This document shows, piece by piece, positions 7,866 through 16,821 of a stretch of 64,000 bases of DNA. Numbering within the stretch: position 1 is the stretch's first letter; each line of letters starts with the position of its first letter. Position numbers and translations under genes: made by a program. The notes beneath the pieces are model-generated. The model was not told where the DNA came from and made no database searches. It worked only from the letters and a program-made list of their open reading frames with translations. This DNA is from Actinoplanes auranticolor (lineage in GTDB: Bacteria; Actinomycetota; Actinomycetes; Mycobacteriales; Micromonosporaceae): the NCBI RefSeq assembly GCF_018332655.1, contig NZ_BOQL01000077.1, forward strand, positions 38,675 through 102,674, written 5' to 3'.

Positions 7866-9233
7866 TCACCGCACGGGTTGCCGGCGCGGGGCCGCTCCCG
7901 CCCCGGTCAGCCAGCGCGGATCGGTGCTCACCAGCTCCCGCCAGAGCTGCGCGGCGACCATGGCCGCGCCCTCGGCCTGCCACCGGCGCAGCGAGCGCCG
8001 GGGCACGTACCGGCGGAACCAGTCGACGGCCCGCCGGGCATCGCGGTCCAGGCCCTCCGGCTGCGGACCCCGCTGGTACGGCCGCAGCCCCCGCACGCTG
8101 CAGTAGTGCAGCGCGTTGAAGAACCGCCACTCCTCGGTGGTGCCGAACACCCCGGACGGCTTGAGCCGGGCCACGTGCTCGGTGAGCACCGCCTGCAGCT
8201 CCGCCGCCCGCAGCAGCGGCTGATCGGCCGCCCCCGGCCCACGCGCCGCCAGCCGGCGGTCCACCGAGGGCAGTTCGACCAGCGGATTGCGCAACAGCCG
8301 GCCCACGTCGCCGAAGTCCTCCAGCGCGCGGCGGGTCAGCCGGCGGAACTCGTCGGCGTCCAGCGCGAGCATCTGGTGCCGCTCCCGCCGCCGGGGCAGC
8401 GCGTCGGCCGCCCGCAGCAGGCTGTCGCGGGTCAGCCGCAGCCGGTCGTCGGTGAGGAAGGCCAGCCGGTCCAGCCCCGCCCGCAGCTCCCCGGCCAGGC
8501 CGACCGCGCTCAGCACCACCGCCACCAGCACGAACTGCAGCACGGTGACCGTGTCCCGGCCGGGCACGGCGAGCATGGTCAGCGCCGCGGGGCCACCGCA
8601 GAGCAGCACCGCCGGCACCGCGGCCAGCAGGGACCGGCGCAGATCCGGCAGCAGGCGTTCGCCCGACTCCACGGCGTCAGCCACTGCCACCAGGTAACCC
8701 ATGACCAGCAGATCGAGGCCCATCGCGGCGATCACCAGCGTGGGCGGGCCCAGGTCGATCGGGCCCAGCACCACGATGAGCCCGAGGGTGTAGAGGACCG
8801 CGGCGGCGGTCAGCGCGGTCGGCAGGGAGGCCGGGCGTACCCGCTCGCGGTAGCGCAGCAGCAGCACCAGGCCGCCGGCCAGCGGGGCCAGCGCGACCAG
8901 CTTGCCCACGTCCGGCAGCGCCGCCGCGAGGACCAGGAACACCAGCGCGGCGACCGGCCAGCCCCGGTTGACCTGCCGGTGCTCGGGCGCGCCGGGCGGC
9001 AGCAGCCCCACCGCGACCCCGGCCCAGCACAGCGCCGGCACGCAGAGCAGCACCTGCGCCGCCCCGGAACCCGGCTGCACGGTCCAGGCGGCGACCGCGA
9101 GGGCGTACGCCACCAGGGCGCCCGCCGCGCGCCACAGCAATGCGCGGGTGGGATCGCGTCCCACCAGGTAGCAACCGAGCCACCAGGTCAGGGCGAAGGC
9201 TGGTACGGCGATCGCGGCCATCGCAGCAGTCAA
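7866..9233 (-). CDS. Multi-pass membrane protein with large cytoplasmic tail
   Basis: The product is 455 aa. Residues 1-230 contain about seven to nine hydrophobic segments. The remaining 220 residues are charged and helical ('RLAFLTDDRLRLTRDSLLRAADALPRRRERHQ', 'RRSLRRWQAEGAAMVAAQLWRELVSTDP') with no motif I recognise. The frame opens with TTG at 9233, overlapping the DUF4126 stop by 4 bp, which favours coupling; an ATG at 9221 is an alternative. An 85-bp gap separates its stop from the FtsK-like gene. Membrane segments plus a helical tail could suggest a sensor or scaffold, but this is not demonstrated. Confidence 0.75.
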   Translation of the reverse strand: MTAAMAAIAVPAFALTWWLGCYLVGRDPTRALLWRAAGALVAYALAVAAWTVQPGSGAAQVLLCVPALCWAGVAVGLLPPGAPEHRQVNRGWPVAALVFLVLAAALPDVGKLVALAPLAGGLVLLLRYRERVRPASLPTALTAAAVLYTLGLIVVLGPIDLGPPTLVIAAMGLDLLVMGYLVAVADAVESGERLLPDLRRSLLAAVPAVLLCGGPAALTMLAVPGRDTVTVLQFVLVAVVLSAVGLAGELRAGLDRLAFLTDDRLRLTRDSLLRAADALPRRRERHQMLALDADEFRRLTRRALEDFGDVGRLLRNPLVELPSVDRRLAARGPGAADQPLLRAAELQAVLTEHVARLKPSGVFGTTEEWRFFNALHYCSVRGLRPYQRGPQPEGLDRDARRAVDWFRRYVPRRSLRRWQAEGAAMVAAQLWRELVSTDPRWLTGAGAAPRRQPVR

Positions 9234-9856
9234 CCAAACAGACGGCGGGTCCCGACACCCTCAACCGGTCGCCGATCCCGCCGCCGCTGCCGGCGCCGCT
9301 TGATCACCCACCAGCCGCCGAGCACCAGCAGCACGAGTCCGAGCAGGACCAGCACCGGCAACAGGATCGCCAGCAGGGACAGCGCGACGCTGCCGAAGTC
9401 CTCCGCAGTGCTGGCCACCGGTGCGCCGACGCCGGCGGTGGTGGCGTTCACCACCGGGCGGGAGGCGGCCTTCACGCCGTGCACGCAGAGCGCGATCACC
9501 ACCCCGGCGGCCACCGGCACCCACTGGTGGGAACCGAAGAAGGCGCCCGGATCGGACACGGTCACCGTCTCGGACGACGACCCGGCCCCGAAGGCCAGCC
9601 CGCCCGCGGTCGGCCGGACCACGGTCTGCACGATGTCGTTGACGTGGTCCACCACGGGGATCTTGTCGGCGACCACCTCGACCGCCAGCAGCACCGCGAG
9701 GATGCCGATGACCCAGCCGTTGGAGAGCCACTGCCAGCCGCCGGGCAGGTTGATGGCGTCGGTGTAGCGGGCCAGCAGACCCATGGTGAGCAGGGGGATG
9801 TAGGCATTCAGACCGGCGGATGCCGCCAGGCCGGTACCGGTGAGCGCTTCGAGCAC
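9230..9856 (-). CDS. DUF4126 family membrane protein
   Basis: The 208-aa integral membrane protein opens with the family pattern 'LTGTGLAASAGLNAYIPLLTMGLLARY'. The conserved 'VEVVADKIPVVDHVNDIVQTVVRPTAGGLAFG' follows, then further hydrophobic segments and a basic tail 'KRRRQRRRDRRP' likely in the cytoplasm. The function of DUF4126 proteins is unknown. It is the first gene of the minus-strand run and is divergent from nucS with only 58 bp between starts. Confidence 0.85.
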   Translation of the reverse strand: MLEALTGTGLAASAGLNAYIPLLTMGLLARYTDAINLPGGWQWLSNGWVIGILAVLLAVEVVADKIPVVDHVNDIVQTVVRPTAGGLAFGAGSSSETVTVSDPGAFFGSHQWVPVAAGVVIALCVHGVKAASRPVVNATTAGVGAPVASTAEDFGSVALSLLAILLPVLVLLGLVLLVLGGWWVIKRRRQRRRDRRPVEGVGTRRLFG

Positions 9857-9914
9857 ACCATCAGCATGGCACCGCCGCGCTTGCCCGGCCGGGTGCGGAG
9901 GCTACCCTCGTCGG

Positions 9915-10574
9915 GTGCGCCTGGTCATTGCGAAATGCTCCGTGGACTATGTCGGCCGACTCTCCGCCCACCTGCCGCCGGCGACCCGGCTCCTGATGGT
10001 CAAGGCCGACGGCTCGGTGTCCATCCACGCCGACGACCGTGCCTACAAGCCGCTGAACTGGATGAGCCCGCCCTGCAAGCTGCAGGAGGCGCCGGGCGTG
10101 TGGAAGGTCGTCAACAAGGCCGGCGAGGAGCTGCGGATCACCCTCGAGGAGATCTTCCAGGACACCTCGTACGAGCTGGGCGTCGACCCCGGCCTGGTCA
10201 AGGACGGCGTCGAGGCGCACCTGCAGGAGCTGCTCGCGGCCCACCCGGCGACCTTCGGCGAGGGCTGGACCCTGGTCCGCCGCGAGTACATGACCGCGAT
10301 CGGCCCGGTCGACCTGCTCTGCCGCGACGCCGGCGGGGGCGCGGTGGCGGTGGAGATCAAGCGCCGCGGTGACATCGACGGCGTGGAGCAGCTCACCCGC
10401 TACCTCGAGCTGATGAACCGCGACCCGCTGCTCGCGCCGGTGCAGGGCGTCTTCGCCGCTCAGGAGATCAAGCCGCAGGCCCGGGTGCTGGCCACCGACC
10501 GCGGGATCCGCTGCGTGGTGGTCGACTACGACAAGCTGCGCGGCATGGAACGCAACGAGCTGACGCTGTTCTGA
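9915..10574 (+). CDS. nucS: Mismatch-specific endonuclease NucS (EndoMS)
   Basis: DNA repair nuclease that cuts both strands at mismatches; in many actinobacteria it substitutes for MutS/MutL. The GTG start gives 219 aa. The N-terminal half has the actinobacterial NucS blocks 'RLVIAKCSVDYVGRL', 'ADGSVSIHADDRAYKPLNWMSPPC' and 'EIFQDTSYELGVDPGLVKDGVE'. The nuclease core shows 'GPVDLLCRD' (Asp133) and 'AVEIKRR' (Glu147, Lys149). The C-terminus ends 'ELTLF', consistent with the short sliding-clamp binding tail. A TACCCT -10-like hexamer sits 7 bp before GTG, so the mRNA is probably leaderless; an upstream methionine would extend into the promoter. It is transcribed divergently from the DUF4126 gene. 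Confidence 0.95.
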   Translation: MRLVIAKCSVDYVGRLSAHLPPATRLLMVKADGSVSIHADDRAYKPLNWMSPPCKLQEAPGVWKVVNKAGEELRITLEEIFQDTSYELGVDPGLVKDGVEAHLQELLAAHPATFGEGWTLVRREYMTAIGPVDLLCRDAGGGAVAVEIKRRGDIDGVEQLTRYLELMNRDPLLAPVQGVFAAQEIKPQARVLATDRGIRCVVVDYDKLRGMERNELTLF

Positions 10575-10586
10575 CGGCTGCCGGGT

Positions 10587-12086
10587 CTAGCGGCCGCTCA
10601 GCTCCACCCGGTCGGTCTCGGTCGTCGCGTTCAGGTAGGCCCGCATCCCGATCACCGCGACCGCGGCCTGGACGAGCACACCGGTCCAGCTCAGCGGGCC
10701 GCCCTGGGCGATCTGCACGACCATGGGCAGGCCCAGCAGCAGCACGTCGAGCCCGGCGACGGCGTTGAGCACCGGCCCGGTGGAGACGGAGCCCATCGGG
10801 GTGTCCAGCGGCATCAGTCCGTTGTCGACGAAACCCACCCGGGCCTTGCGCATCGTCGCCGCCGCGCCGACCGGGCCCAGCACCAGGCCCAGCGCCCACC
10901 ACGGACCGGCCGGCAGGTCGCCGAGCGCCCAGAGCAGAGTCAGCGCGGCGGCGTACCAGAGCCCGGAGAGCACCCCGGGCACCCAGAGCCGCTGGCCGAT
11001 CGCCCGGCGCGAGCTGAGACCGAGCAGGCGCAGCATGAACGGGTTGCCGGCGTCCGTACGGATCGTCCCGGCCGTCACGCCACCGGCGATCAGGCCACCG
11101 GCCAGCACGGCGAGCCCCAGGATCCAGCCGGGAGCGTGCGCCAGCAGGGCGGGCAGGGTGCTGGCGCCGGCCACCCACAGGACCCGTCGCGGGCGGCGGC
11201 GCAGCAACACCAGGTCCTGGGCCACCAGGACCGGTAGCCGGGGCCAGAGCCGCTGTGACCTGAGCCTGCGGTGGGCCCAGTAGCGCCGTTCCACCATCTC
11301 GGTCACGAACGACGGTTCCATGCCGTAGGCCGAGTCGAAGAGCGTGCCGGCTGTCCTGGACGCCTCCAGGATCCGCTCGTTCGGGGTCGCGGCGAGCCGC
11401 CGTACCGCCAGCACGAAGAGCACGGTCACGACCACCGTGAGCGCACCCGCCAGCGCGGTGACGACCGATGCCGCGGGCCACCCGGGGCCCGCGCGCGGTG
11501 CACCGGCGGCCGAGTCGACGACCAGCCCGACGAGTCCGGCCGCCACCACCAGGTACGCCGCTTGGTCCACCCAGGCCGACCACCGGCGGCCGGTCTGCGC
11601 GGCCAGCGCGACCAGCAGCAGCACGCCGCCGAGCAGCAACCCGACCAGGGGCAGCAGCGCGTCCGCACCCGGCACCGGGCGGGCGGCCACATGACCGAGC
11701 ACGGCCAGGCCGCCCACGGCTCCCGCCGCGGCGGCGCCGATCAGCGCCACCCACAGCGACGGCAGCAGCAGGCGGCGCCGGCTGACCGGGGCGGTGAGCA
11801 GCCAGGATGCGGCCGGGCGACTCAACGCGAGCGGACCGAGCCGGCGCAGGGCCAGGTAGAGCCCACCGGCGATGACCAGCATCAGGGAGTCACCGGCCAG
11901 CTCGGAGGCGTTCGGCTCGGCCGGCCAGACCACGGCGGCGATCTGCTTGTGCACGATGCCGCCGACGATGAGCACGAACAGCACGGCGAAGTAGTAGTTG
12001 CCCAGGGTCTCGCCGCGCTCGCGGTGCGCGGACCGGGTGCGGCGCACCCAGCGGCGCAGGGCCCCGACGCTGACCGGGGCGGTCAC
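10587..12086 (-). CDS. ABC exporter membrane subunit (probably DUF6297)
   Basis: Integral membrane protein of 499 aa with about ten to twelve hydrophobic segments. A conserved 'SRPAASWLLTAPVSRRRLLLPSLW' appears after the first two helices, as in DUF6297-like actinobacterial permeases. Soluble loops include 'ILEASRTAGTLFDSAYGMEPSFVTEMVERRYWAHRRLRSQRLWPR'. The gene starts with GTG inside the stop of the ATPase gene (GTGA overlap at 12083-12086), so the two form a coupled exporter pair. Its 3' end is 12 bp from the convergent nucS stop. The cargo is unknown. Confidence 0.82.
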   Translation of the reverse strand: MTAPVSVGALRRWVRRTRSAHRERGETLGNYYFAVLFVLIVGGIVHKQIAAVVWPAEPNASELAGDSLMLVIAGGLYLALRRLGPLALSRPAASWLLTAPVSRRRLLLPSLWVALIGAAAAGAVGGLAVLGHVAARPVPGADALLPLVGLLLGGVLLLVALAAQTGRRWSAWVDQAAYLVVAAGLVGLVVDSAAGAPRAGPGWPAASVVTALAGALTVVVTVLFVLAVRRLAATPNERILEASRTAGTLFDSAYGMEPSFVTEMVERRYWAHRRLRSQRLWPRLPVLVAQDLVLLRRRPRRVLWVAGASTLPALLAHAPGWILGLAVLAGGLIAGGVTAGTIRTDAGNPFMLRLLGLSSRRAIGQRLWVPGVLSGLWYAAALTLLWALGDLPAGPWWALGLVLGPVGAAATMRKARVGFVDNGLMPLDTPMGSVSTGPVLNAVAGLDVLLLGLPMVVQIAQGGPLSWTGVLVQAAVAVIGMRAYLNATTETDRVELSGR

Positions 12087-12730
12087 TGCGCGTCGACGGT
12101 ATGCAGGTCCGCCATGCTCACCGTGGTGGTGCCCGCCGCGGCCGCGAACGCGTCGTCGTGGCTGGCCATCAGCACCGTGCCGCCGTCGGCGAGATAGTCG
12201 TGCAGCAGGCCCGCCACCAGCGCCCGGCCCTCGGGGTCGAGCCGCTGCTCCGGCTCGTCCAGGATCAGCAACCGGCTCGGCCGCAGGAACGCCAGCGCCA
12301 GCGTGAGGCGCTGTTTCTGCCCCGACGACAGCGAGGGCGGGATGGCGTCGGCATGCGAGGCGATGCCGAAGCGGTCCAGCGTCTCGTCCATCCCGGCCGC
12401 CGCCGGGTCCAGGCCGTGGGCCCGGCAGACCAGCTCGGCGTGCTCCCGCGCGGTCAGGCCCGGATACCAGGTCGGCGGCTCCACGGTGGTGACCACGGCC
12501 CGCCAGAACTCCGGTGTGGACCCGGGCGGGGCGCCGAAGATCTCGATCTCACCCGCGTCGGGGCGCTGCAGGCTCGCCACGCAGCGCAGCAGCGTCGACT
12601 TGCCGATGCCGTTCTCGCCGATCACGCAGACGCCGGCGCCGACCGGCACGGTGAGCCGGACGTCCACCAGCACGGGCGTGGAGCCGTAGCTCACCGACAG
12701 GTCGCGGACCTCGATAGCGGAATGATCCAC
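12083..12730 (-). CDS. ABC transporter ATP-binding protein
   Basis: A compact ATPase of 215 aa partnering the membrane subunit at 10587. It has Walker A 'VIGENGIGKSTLLRCVASL', the signature 'LSSGQKQRLTLALAFL', Walker B 'RLLILDEPEQRLDPEGR' and the H-loop 'LMASHDDAF'. The signature reads SSGQ rather than SGGQ, within family variation. The start is GTG. An upstream gap of only 24 bp separates it from the end of the aldehyde dehydrogenase gene, so co-transcription is possible, though the functions look unrelated. Confidence 0.9.
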   Translation of the reverse strand: MDHSAIEVRDLSVSYGSTPVLVDVRLTVPVGAGVCVIGENGIGKSTLLRCVASLQRPDAGEIEIFGAPPGSTPEFWRAVVTTVEPPTWYPGLTAREHAELVCRAHGLDPAAAGMDETLDRFGIASHADAIPPSLSSGQKQRLTLALAFLRPSRLLILDEPEQRLDPEGRALVAGLLHDYLADGGTVLMASHDDAFAAAAGTTTVSMADLHTVDAQ

Positions 12731-12754
12731 CGGGGTGACGCTAGCAAACAGGTT

Positions 12755-14248
12755 TTACGGGCGGCGGCCGTACAGGAGCTTGACGGCCTTGACGATTCTG
12801 CCGACCTGGGCCGGGGTGCGCTCGAAGGTCATCGCGGGCAGCAGCGACGGTCCCCGCCGTACGGTGATCGACTTGGCCCGGCCGAACTCGCGCAGCCCGT
12901 CCTCGCCGTGGATGCGCCCGAAGCCGGAGTCGCCGACCCCGCCGAACGGCAGCGTGGCCATCCCCACGAAGCTCAGCGTCGAGTTCACCGCCACCATGCC
13001 GGTGTGCAGGCGCCGGGCGATCCGGATCCCGTTGGCCTTGCCGAAGACCGCCCCGCCCAGCCCGTACGGCAGTGCGTTGGCCCGGCTGATCGCCTCCTCG
13101 GCGTCGGCCACCTTGGTGATGGTGACCGTGGGACCGAAGGTCTCCTCGCGGATCGCGGCGGAGCTCTCCGGCACGTCGACCAGCACGGTCGGGGCGACGT
13201 TGGGCGGCTGCACCGCGCCGGCCCCACCGAGCAGGGCCCGGCCGCCGTCGGCGAGCGCGTCGTCGATGTGCCGGCGGATGACGTCCACCTGGCCCGGCAT
13301 GGTGATCGGCCCGATCTCCTCGCCGAGGCGCAGCTTGCCGGCCTTCTCCACCACGGCCGCGACGAAGGCGTCGTAGACCGGCGCCACCGCGTAGACCCGC
13401 TCGATGCCGATGCAGGTCTGCCCGGCGTTGGTCATCGAGCCCCAGACGGCCGCCTCGGCCGCGGCGTTCACGTCCGCGTCGGCGTCCACGATCAGCGCGT
13501 CCTTGCCGCCGGCCTCCAGCACCACCGGGGTGAGCGTCTCGGCGCAGGCGGCCATGACCTTCTTCGCCGTGGCGGTGGAACCGGTGAAGGAGACCTTGCC
13601 GACCCCGGAGCGGCACAGCGCGGCGCCGACGTCCCCGAGGCCGTGCACGACCTGGAACACCGGCTCCTCGGGGACGATCTCGGCGAAGGTGTCGGCCAGC
13701 CACTGGCCCACCGCGGGGGTGTACTCGCTGGGCTTGAGCACGACCGCGTTGCCGGCGGCCAGCGCGCCGCTGATCGGGCCCAGCGGCGTGAGGATGGGGT
13801 AGTTCCACGGGCCGATGACGCCGACCACGCCGTACGGCTGGTACTCCAGGTGGCCCGAGTGCTCGGCGACCAGCAGCCGGGTCCGCATCCGGCGGGGGCC
13901 CAGCACGCGCTTGGCGTTGCGGGCGGCCCAGTCGATGTGCTCGATGGCCGCGGTGGCCTCGACGATGGCGTCGGCCAGCGGCTTGCCGGTCTCCGCGTGG
14001 GTCAGCGTGGCCAGCTCCTCGATGCGCTCGGCGAGCAGGGCCCGCCAGCGCAGCAGCCGCGTCCGGCGGCCGTCGAAGTTGAGGCCGGCCCACCAGGCGC
14101 CGGCGGTGCGGGCACGCTCCACGGCGGCCTCGACCCCCTTGCCGTCCGAGATCGGGACGCGGCCCGCCTCGACACCGGTCGCAGGGCTGGTCGAGACGAG
14201 GAAGCCGTCCTCGACCACGGGCATGCCGGGAGTACGGGTAGCCGTCAT
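12755..14248 (-). CDS. Aldehyde dehydrogenase (succinate-semialdehyde dehydrogenase-like)
   Basis: NAD(P)-dependent oxidation of an aldehyde to its acid. The 497 aa contain the ALDH landmarks in order: 'GVVGVIGPWNYPILTPLGPISGALAAGNAVVLKPSEYTP' (cofactor-binding Asn and Lys), 'VSFTGSTATAKKV', the general-base Glu in 'PVVLEAGGKDALIV', and the nucleophile in 'NAGQTCIGIERVYV'-type context. The late block 'ETFGPTVTITKV' is also present. 'ERVYAV' after the cysteine and the membrane-active-like C-terminus place it in the coniferyl/class 3-like or SSADH group, so the substrate is uncertain. ATG at 14248 is preferred to the upstream in-frame ATG because the extra seven residues fall before the family's usual N-terminus. 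It is divergent from the small CxxC protein gene. Confidence 0.9.
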   Translation of the reverse strand: MTATRTPGMPVVEDGFLVSTSPATGVEAGRVPISDGKGVEAAVERARTAGAWWAGLNFDGRRTRLLRWRALLAERIEELATLTHAETGKPLADAIVEATAAIEHIDWAARNAKRVLGPRRMRTRLLVAEHSGHLEYQPYGVVGVIGPWNYPILTPLGPISGALAAGNAVVLKPSEYTPAVGQWLADTFAEIVPEEPVFQVVHGLGDVGAALCRSGVGKVSFTGSTATAKKVMAACAETLTPVVLEAGGKDALIVDADADVNAAAEAAVWGSMTNAGQTCIGIERVYAVAPVYDAFVAAVVEKAGKLRLGEEIGPITMPGQVDVIRRHIDDALADGGRALLGGAGAVQPPNVAPTVLVDVPESSAAIREETFGPTVTITKVADAEEAISRANALPYGLGGAVFGKANGIRIARRLHTGMVAVNSTLSFVGMATLPFGGVGDSGFGRIHGEDGLREFGRAKSITVRRGPSLLPAMTFERTPAQVGRIVKAVKLLYGRRP

Positions 14249-14305
14249 GAACGTGAGTCTAAGTCGCATTCAGCGTGCCGCACCTCACACGTACGCTTGA
14301 TTATC

Positions 14306-14641
14306 GTGAGTCCTCGCCGTAACCGCCCCCGTCGCGACACCGCGTCCGCGCCGCTGGGTGACGAGCGCACCCGCAAGGGCATCGAGGGCGTCCAGCAGTA
14401 CCAGGACGGCGAGTGGATGGTCCGGTCGATCTTCGGCGGCGCGGCCACCAAGACGTACCGCTGCCCCGGCTGCATGCAGGAGATCCGCCCGGGCGTCGCG
14501 CACATCGTGGCCTGGCCGGCCGACGAGCGCGGGGACGAGAGCGACCGGCGGCACTGGCACACCGGCTGCTGGCGCGCCCGGGACCGGCGCAGCCCGGGTG
14601 TGGAGCGCTCGCGCAACGCCCCCCGCTATGGGCGAGGATAG
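14306..14641 (+). CDS. Small conserved CxxC protein
   Basis: The product is 111 aa from a GTG start. The N-terminus is very basic ('SPRRNRPRRDTAS'). The core reads 'DGEWMVRSIFGGAATKTYRCPGCMQEIRPGVAHIVAWP', followed by 'RRHWHTGCWRARDRR'. The Cys-x-x-Cys with later His and Cys residues suggests a small zinc-binding fold. Homologues in actinobacteria are often labelled ATP/GTP-binding, but I see no P-loop here. It sits 57 bp before the alpha/beta hydrolase start, in the same direction, with which it may be co-transcribed. Role unknown. Confidence 0.8.
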   Translation: MSPRRNRPRRDTASAPLGDERTRKGIEGVQQYQDGEWMVRSIFGGAATKTYRCPGCMQEIRPGVAHIVAWPADERGDESDRRHWHTGCWRARDRRSPGVERSRNAPRYGRG

Positions 14642-14689
14642 CCATCCGACCGCCCCACCCGCCGCCCAGAGAAGGACTGAAGGCTTTCC

Positions 14690-15490
14690 ATGACCAATCA
14701 GATCCGTGCCAACTCCGTGCTGCCCGCCCGGCGCGAGGACATCACCTTGCACACCGCCGACGGGCTCACCCTGGTCGGCGAGCTGGCCAGGCCGGAGTCC
14801 GGCGAGCCCGTGGCCACGCTGATCTGCCTGCACCCGCTGCCGACCCACGGCGGGATGATGGACAGCCATGTCTTCCGCAAGGCGGCCTGGCGGCTCCCCG
14901 CGCTGGCCGGGGTCGCGGTGCTGCGGTTCAACACCCGGGGCACGTCCAGCGTGCGCGGCACCAGCGAGGGCGAGTTCTCCTCGGGCGTCGACGAGCGCTT
15001 CGACGTCGCCGCCGCGATCGAGTACGCGGAGTTCCACGACCTGCCGAACGTCTGGCTGATCGGCTGGTCCTTCGGCACCGACCTGACGCTGATGCACGGG
15101 CTCGACCCGGCCGTCACGGGCGCGATCCTGCTGTCCCCGCCGCTGCGCTTCTCCCAGCCCGACCATCTCGCCGCCTGGGCCGCCGGCGGCAAGCCGCTGA
15201 CCGCGCTCGTGCCCGAGTTCGACGACTATCTGCGGCCGGCCGAGGCCGAATCGCGCTTCGCGGAGATCCCGCAGGCCGAGGTCGTCGGGGTGCCGGGCGC
15301 CAAGCACCTGTGGGTCGGCGACGCGGAGAAGGTGCTGGACGAGATCGTGCGGCGGGTCGCCCCCGACGTGCCGGTGCCGCTGCCGCGGACCTGGGACGGG
15401 CCGATCGAGTCGGGCGACACGAACGCGTACGCCGACCGTACGGTGGCCGCCTTCGCCGACGTGCCCGTGCCCAAGCCGCTCGCCGACTGA
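14690..15490 (+). CDS. Alpha/beta hydrolase
   Basis: The 266 aa fit a soluble hydrolase. The oxyanion region reads 'LICLHPLPTHGGMMDSHVF', 'LRFNTRGTSSVRGTSEGEFSSG' follows, and the nucleophile elbow 'GWSFGTD' carries the Ser. A late 'VPGAKHLWVGD' provides the His. 'HPLPTHGG' and 'NTRGTSSS' are typical of the dienelactone-hydrolase-like/CocE-like short-chain subgroup. The start is supported by GAAGGACTGAAGG upstream. The substrate cannot be predicted. It converges on the AI-2E-type permease gene. Confidence 0.87.
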   Translation: MTNQIRANSVLPARREDITLHTADGLTLVGELARPESGEPVATLICLHPLPTHGGMMDSHVFRKAAWRLPALAGVAVLRFNTRGTSSVRGTSEGEFSSGVDERFDVAAAIEYAEFHDLPNVWLIGWSFGTDLTLMHGLDPAVTGAILLSPPLRFSQPDHLAAWAAGGKPLTALVPEFDDYLRPAEAESRFAEIPQAEVVGVPGAKHLWVGDAEKVLDEIVRRVAPDVPVPLPRTWDGPIESGDTNAYADRTVAAFADVPVPKPLAD

Positions 15491-15530
15491 CTGGGCCGAC
15501 CCGCGGCGGAAAACCCGGGCGAAGTTCGCG

Positions 15531-16712
15531 CTATTTGTTCTCCATGCTGGGTTTCACGACCTCGCGCACGGTCAACTGGATCGCCGCGACCATCGGGATC
15601 GCGATCAGCGCGCCGATCACCCCGAAGAGCCCCACACCCAGCAGCGCGGCCGTCACAGCGGCCACGTCGCTGACCTTCACCGAACGGCGCATCACGTTCG
15701 GATAGATCAGGTAGTTCTCCACCTGCTGGTAGATCAGGAAGAAGACGATGCACCCGATGCCGGCCGGCAGGGAGGCGGCCAGGCCGACCAAGCTGACGAT
15801 GACCGCGCCGAGCGTGGCGCCGATCTGCGGGATCAGGTCACAGACGGCCACCACCACCGCCAGCGCGAACGGGTAGGCCAGCCCGACGATCATGGCGAAC
15901 ACCCAGGTGCTCAGCCCGGCCAGCACGGCGATGGCGATCGCGCCGACCATGTACGCCCCGACCTTGCCCAGGATCTCGTCGGTGAGCAGCCGCACCCGCT
16001 GCCGCCGCGAGCGCGGGACCAGGGCGTACCCGCCTTCCTTGATCCGGTCGAACGCCGCCAGGAAGTAGATGACCAGCACCAGCACGGTCAGCACGTTGAA
16101 GATCGTGCCGAAGAGCAGCCGGGCGCCGCCGACCACGCCGCCCAGCGCGTTGGTGACCGTGCCCGCGTCCAGGGCGCCCTGCACCTTGGCCAGGATGTCG
16201 TACTGCTGGACCAGGTCGCGGACCGATTCGTTGCGCTGGAGGCTCTCGATGTAGCCCGGCACGTTCTCGATCAGCTGACCGGTCTGGGTGACCAGCGGTG
16301 GCACCAGCGCGAAGACGCCGCCGCAGAGCAGCAGCACGACCGCCAGCGCGATGACCGTCACGGCCAGGCCACGCGGGAGCCCCCAGCGGCGGAGCCGGCT
16401 GACGGCCGGGTTGAGGCCGATCGCCAGGAACAGCGCGATGAAGATGAGCACCAGGATCGACGCCGCGTTGCGCAGGCCGAGGAAGATCCCGTACGCCGTC
16501 AGCAGGCCCAGCCCGCCGAGCAACCCCACCAGGAACGGGTTGCGCCGGTTGAGCGGGCGGCCGGGCGCACCGAACTGCCCGTCACGGTCCGGCTCGGCGG
16601 CGGGCCGCTGGGCGGCGGGCGGCTGGGCGGGCGGCTCCGGCTCGGCGGCGGGCGGCGGCGCTGCTGGTGGGGCGGCGTCGTCCTCGACCGGGCGGGGCTC
16701 GTCGGCCGTCAC
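15531..16712 (-). CDS. AI-2E family transporter (PerM/YdiK type)
   Basis: Integral membrane protein of 393 aa. The first 75 residues are Pro/Ala/Glu-rich and probably disordered. About eight hydrophobic segments follow with the family blocks 'GLRNAASILVLIFIALFLAIGLNPAVSRL', 'VPPLVTQTGQLIENVPGYIESLQRN' and 'DLIPQIGATLGAVIVSLVGLAASLPAGIGCIVFFLIYQQVENYLIYP'. Members have been linked to autoinducer-2 efflux or Na+/H+ exchange; which applies here is unknown. GTG at 16712 was chosen because GGAGGTCCC precedes it closely. Confidence 0.9.
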   Translation of the reverse strand: MTADEPRPVEDDAAPPAAPPPAAEPEPPAQPPAAQRPAAEPDRDGQFGAPGRPLNRRNPFLVGLLGGLGLLTAYGIFLGLRNAASILVLIFIALFLAIGLNPAVSRLRRWGLPRGLAVTVIALAVVLLLCGGVFALVPPLVTQTGQLIENVPGYIESLQRNESVRDLVQQYDILAKVQGALDAGTVTNALGGVVGGARLLFGTIFNVLTVLVLVIYFLAAFDRIKEGGYALVPRSRRQRVRLLTDEILGKVGAYMVGAIAIAVLAGLSTWVFAMIVGLAYPFALAVVVAVCDLIPQIGATLGAVIVSLVGLAASLPAGIGCIVFFLIYQQVENYLIYPNVMRRSVKVSDVAAVTAALLGVGLFGVIGALIAIPMVAAIQLTVREVVKPSMENK

Positions 16713-16821
16713 CGGGACCTCCACACAGGAACGTGGGAGGCCCGGGCAGCGGTGGACCACCGGTGCGGCGACCGGGACTTCCCGGCGCGCAATGTATCGG
16801 TACGGGTAAAGACCCCGCCGG

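Noticed and set aside
12101..14305. Very long plus-strand open frame opposite the ABC ATPase and aldehyde dehydrogenase
   Set aside because: The product is His/Arg/Gly/Gln-rich without domains and lies antisense to two clear enzymes. Only its 3' end (14306-14641) encodes a recognisable small protein.
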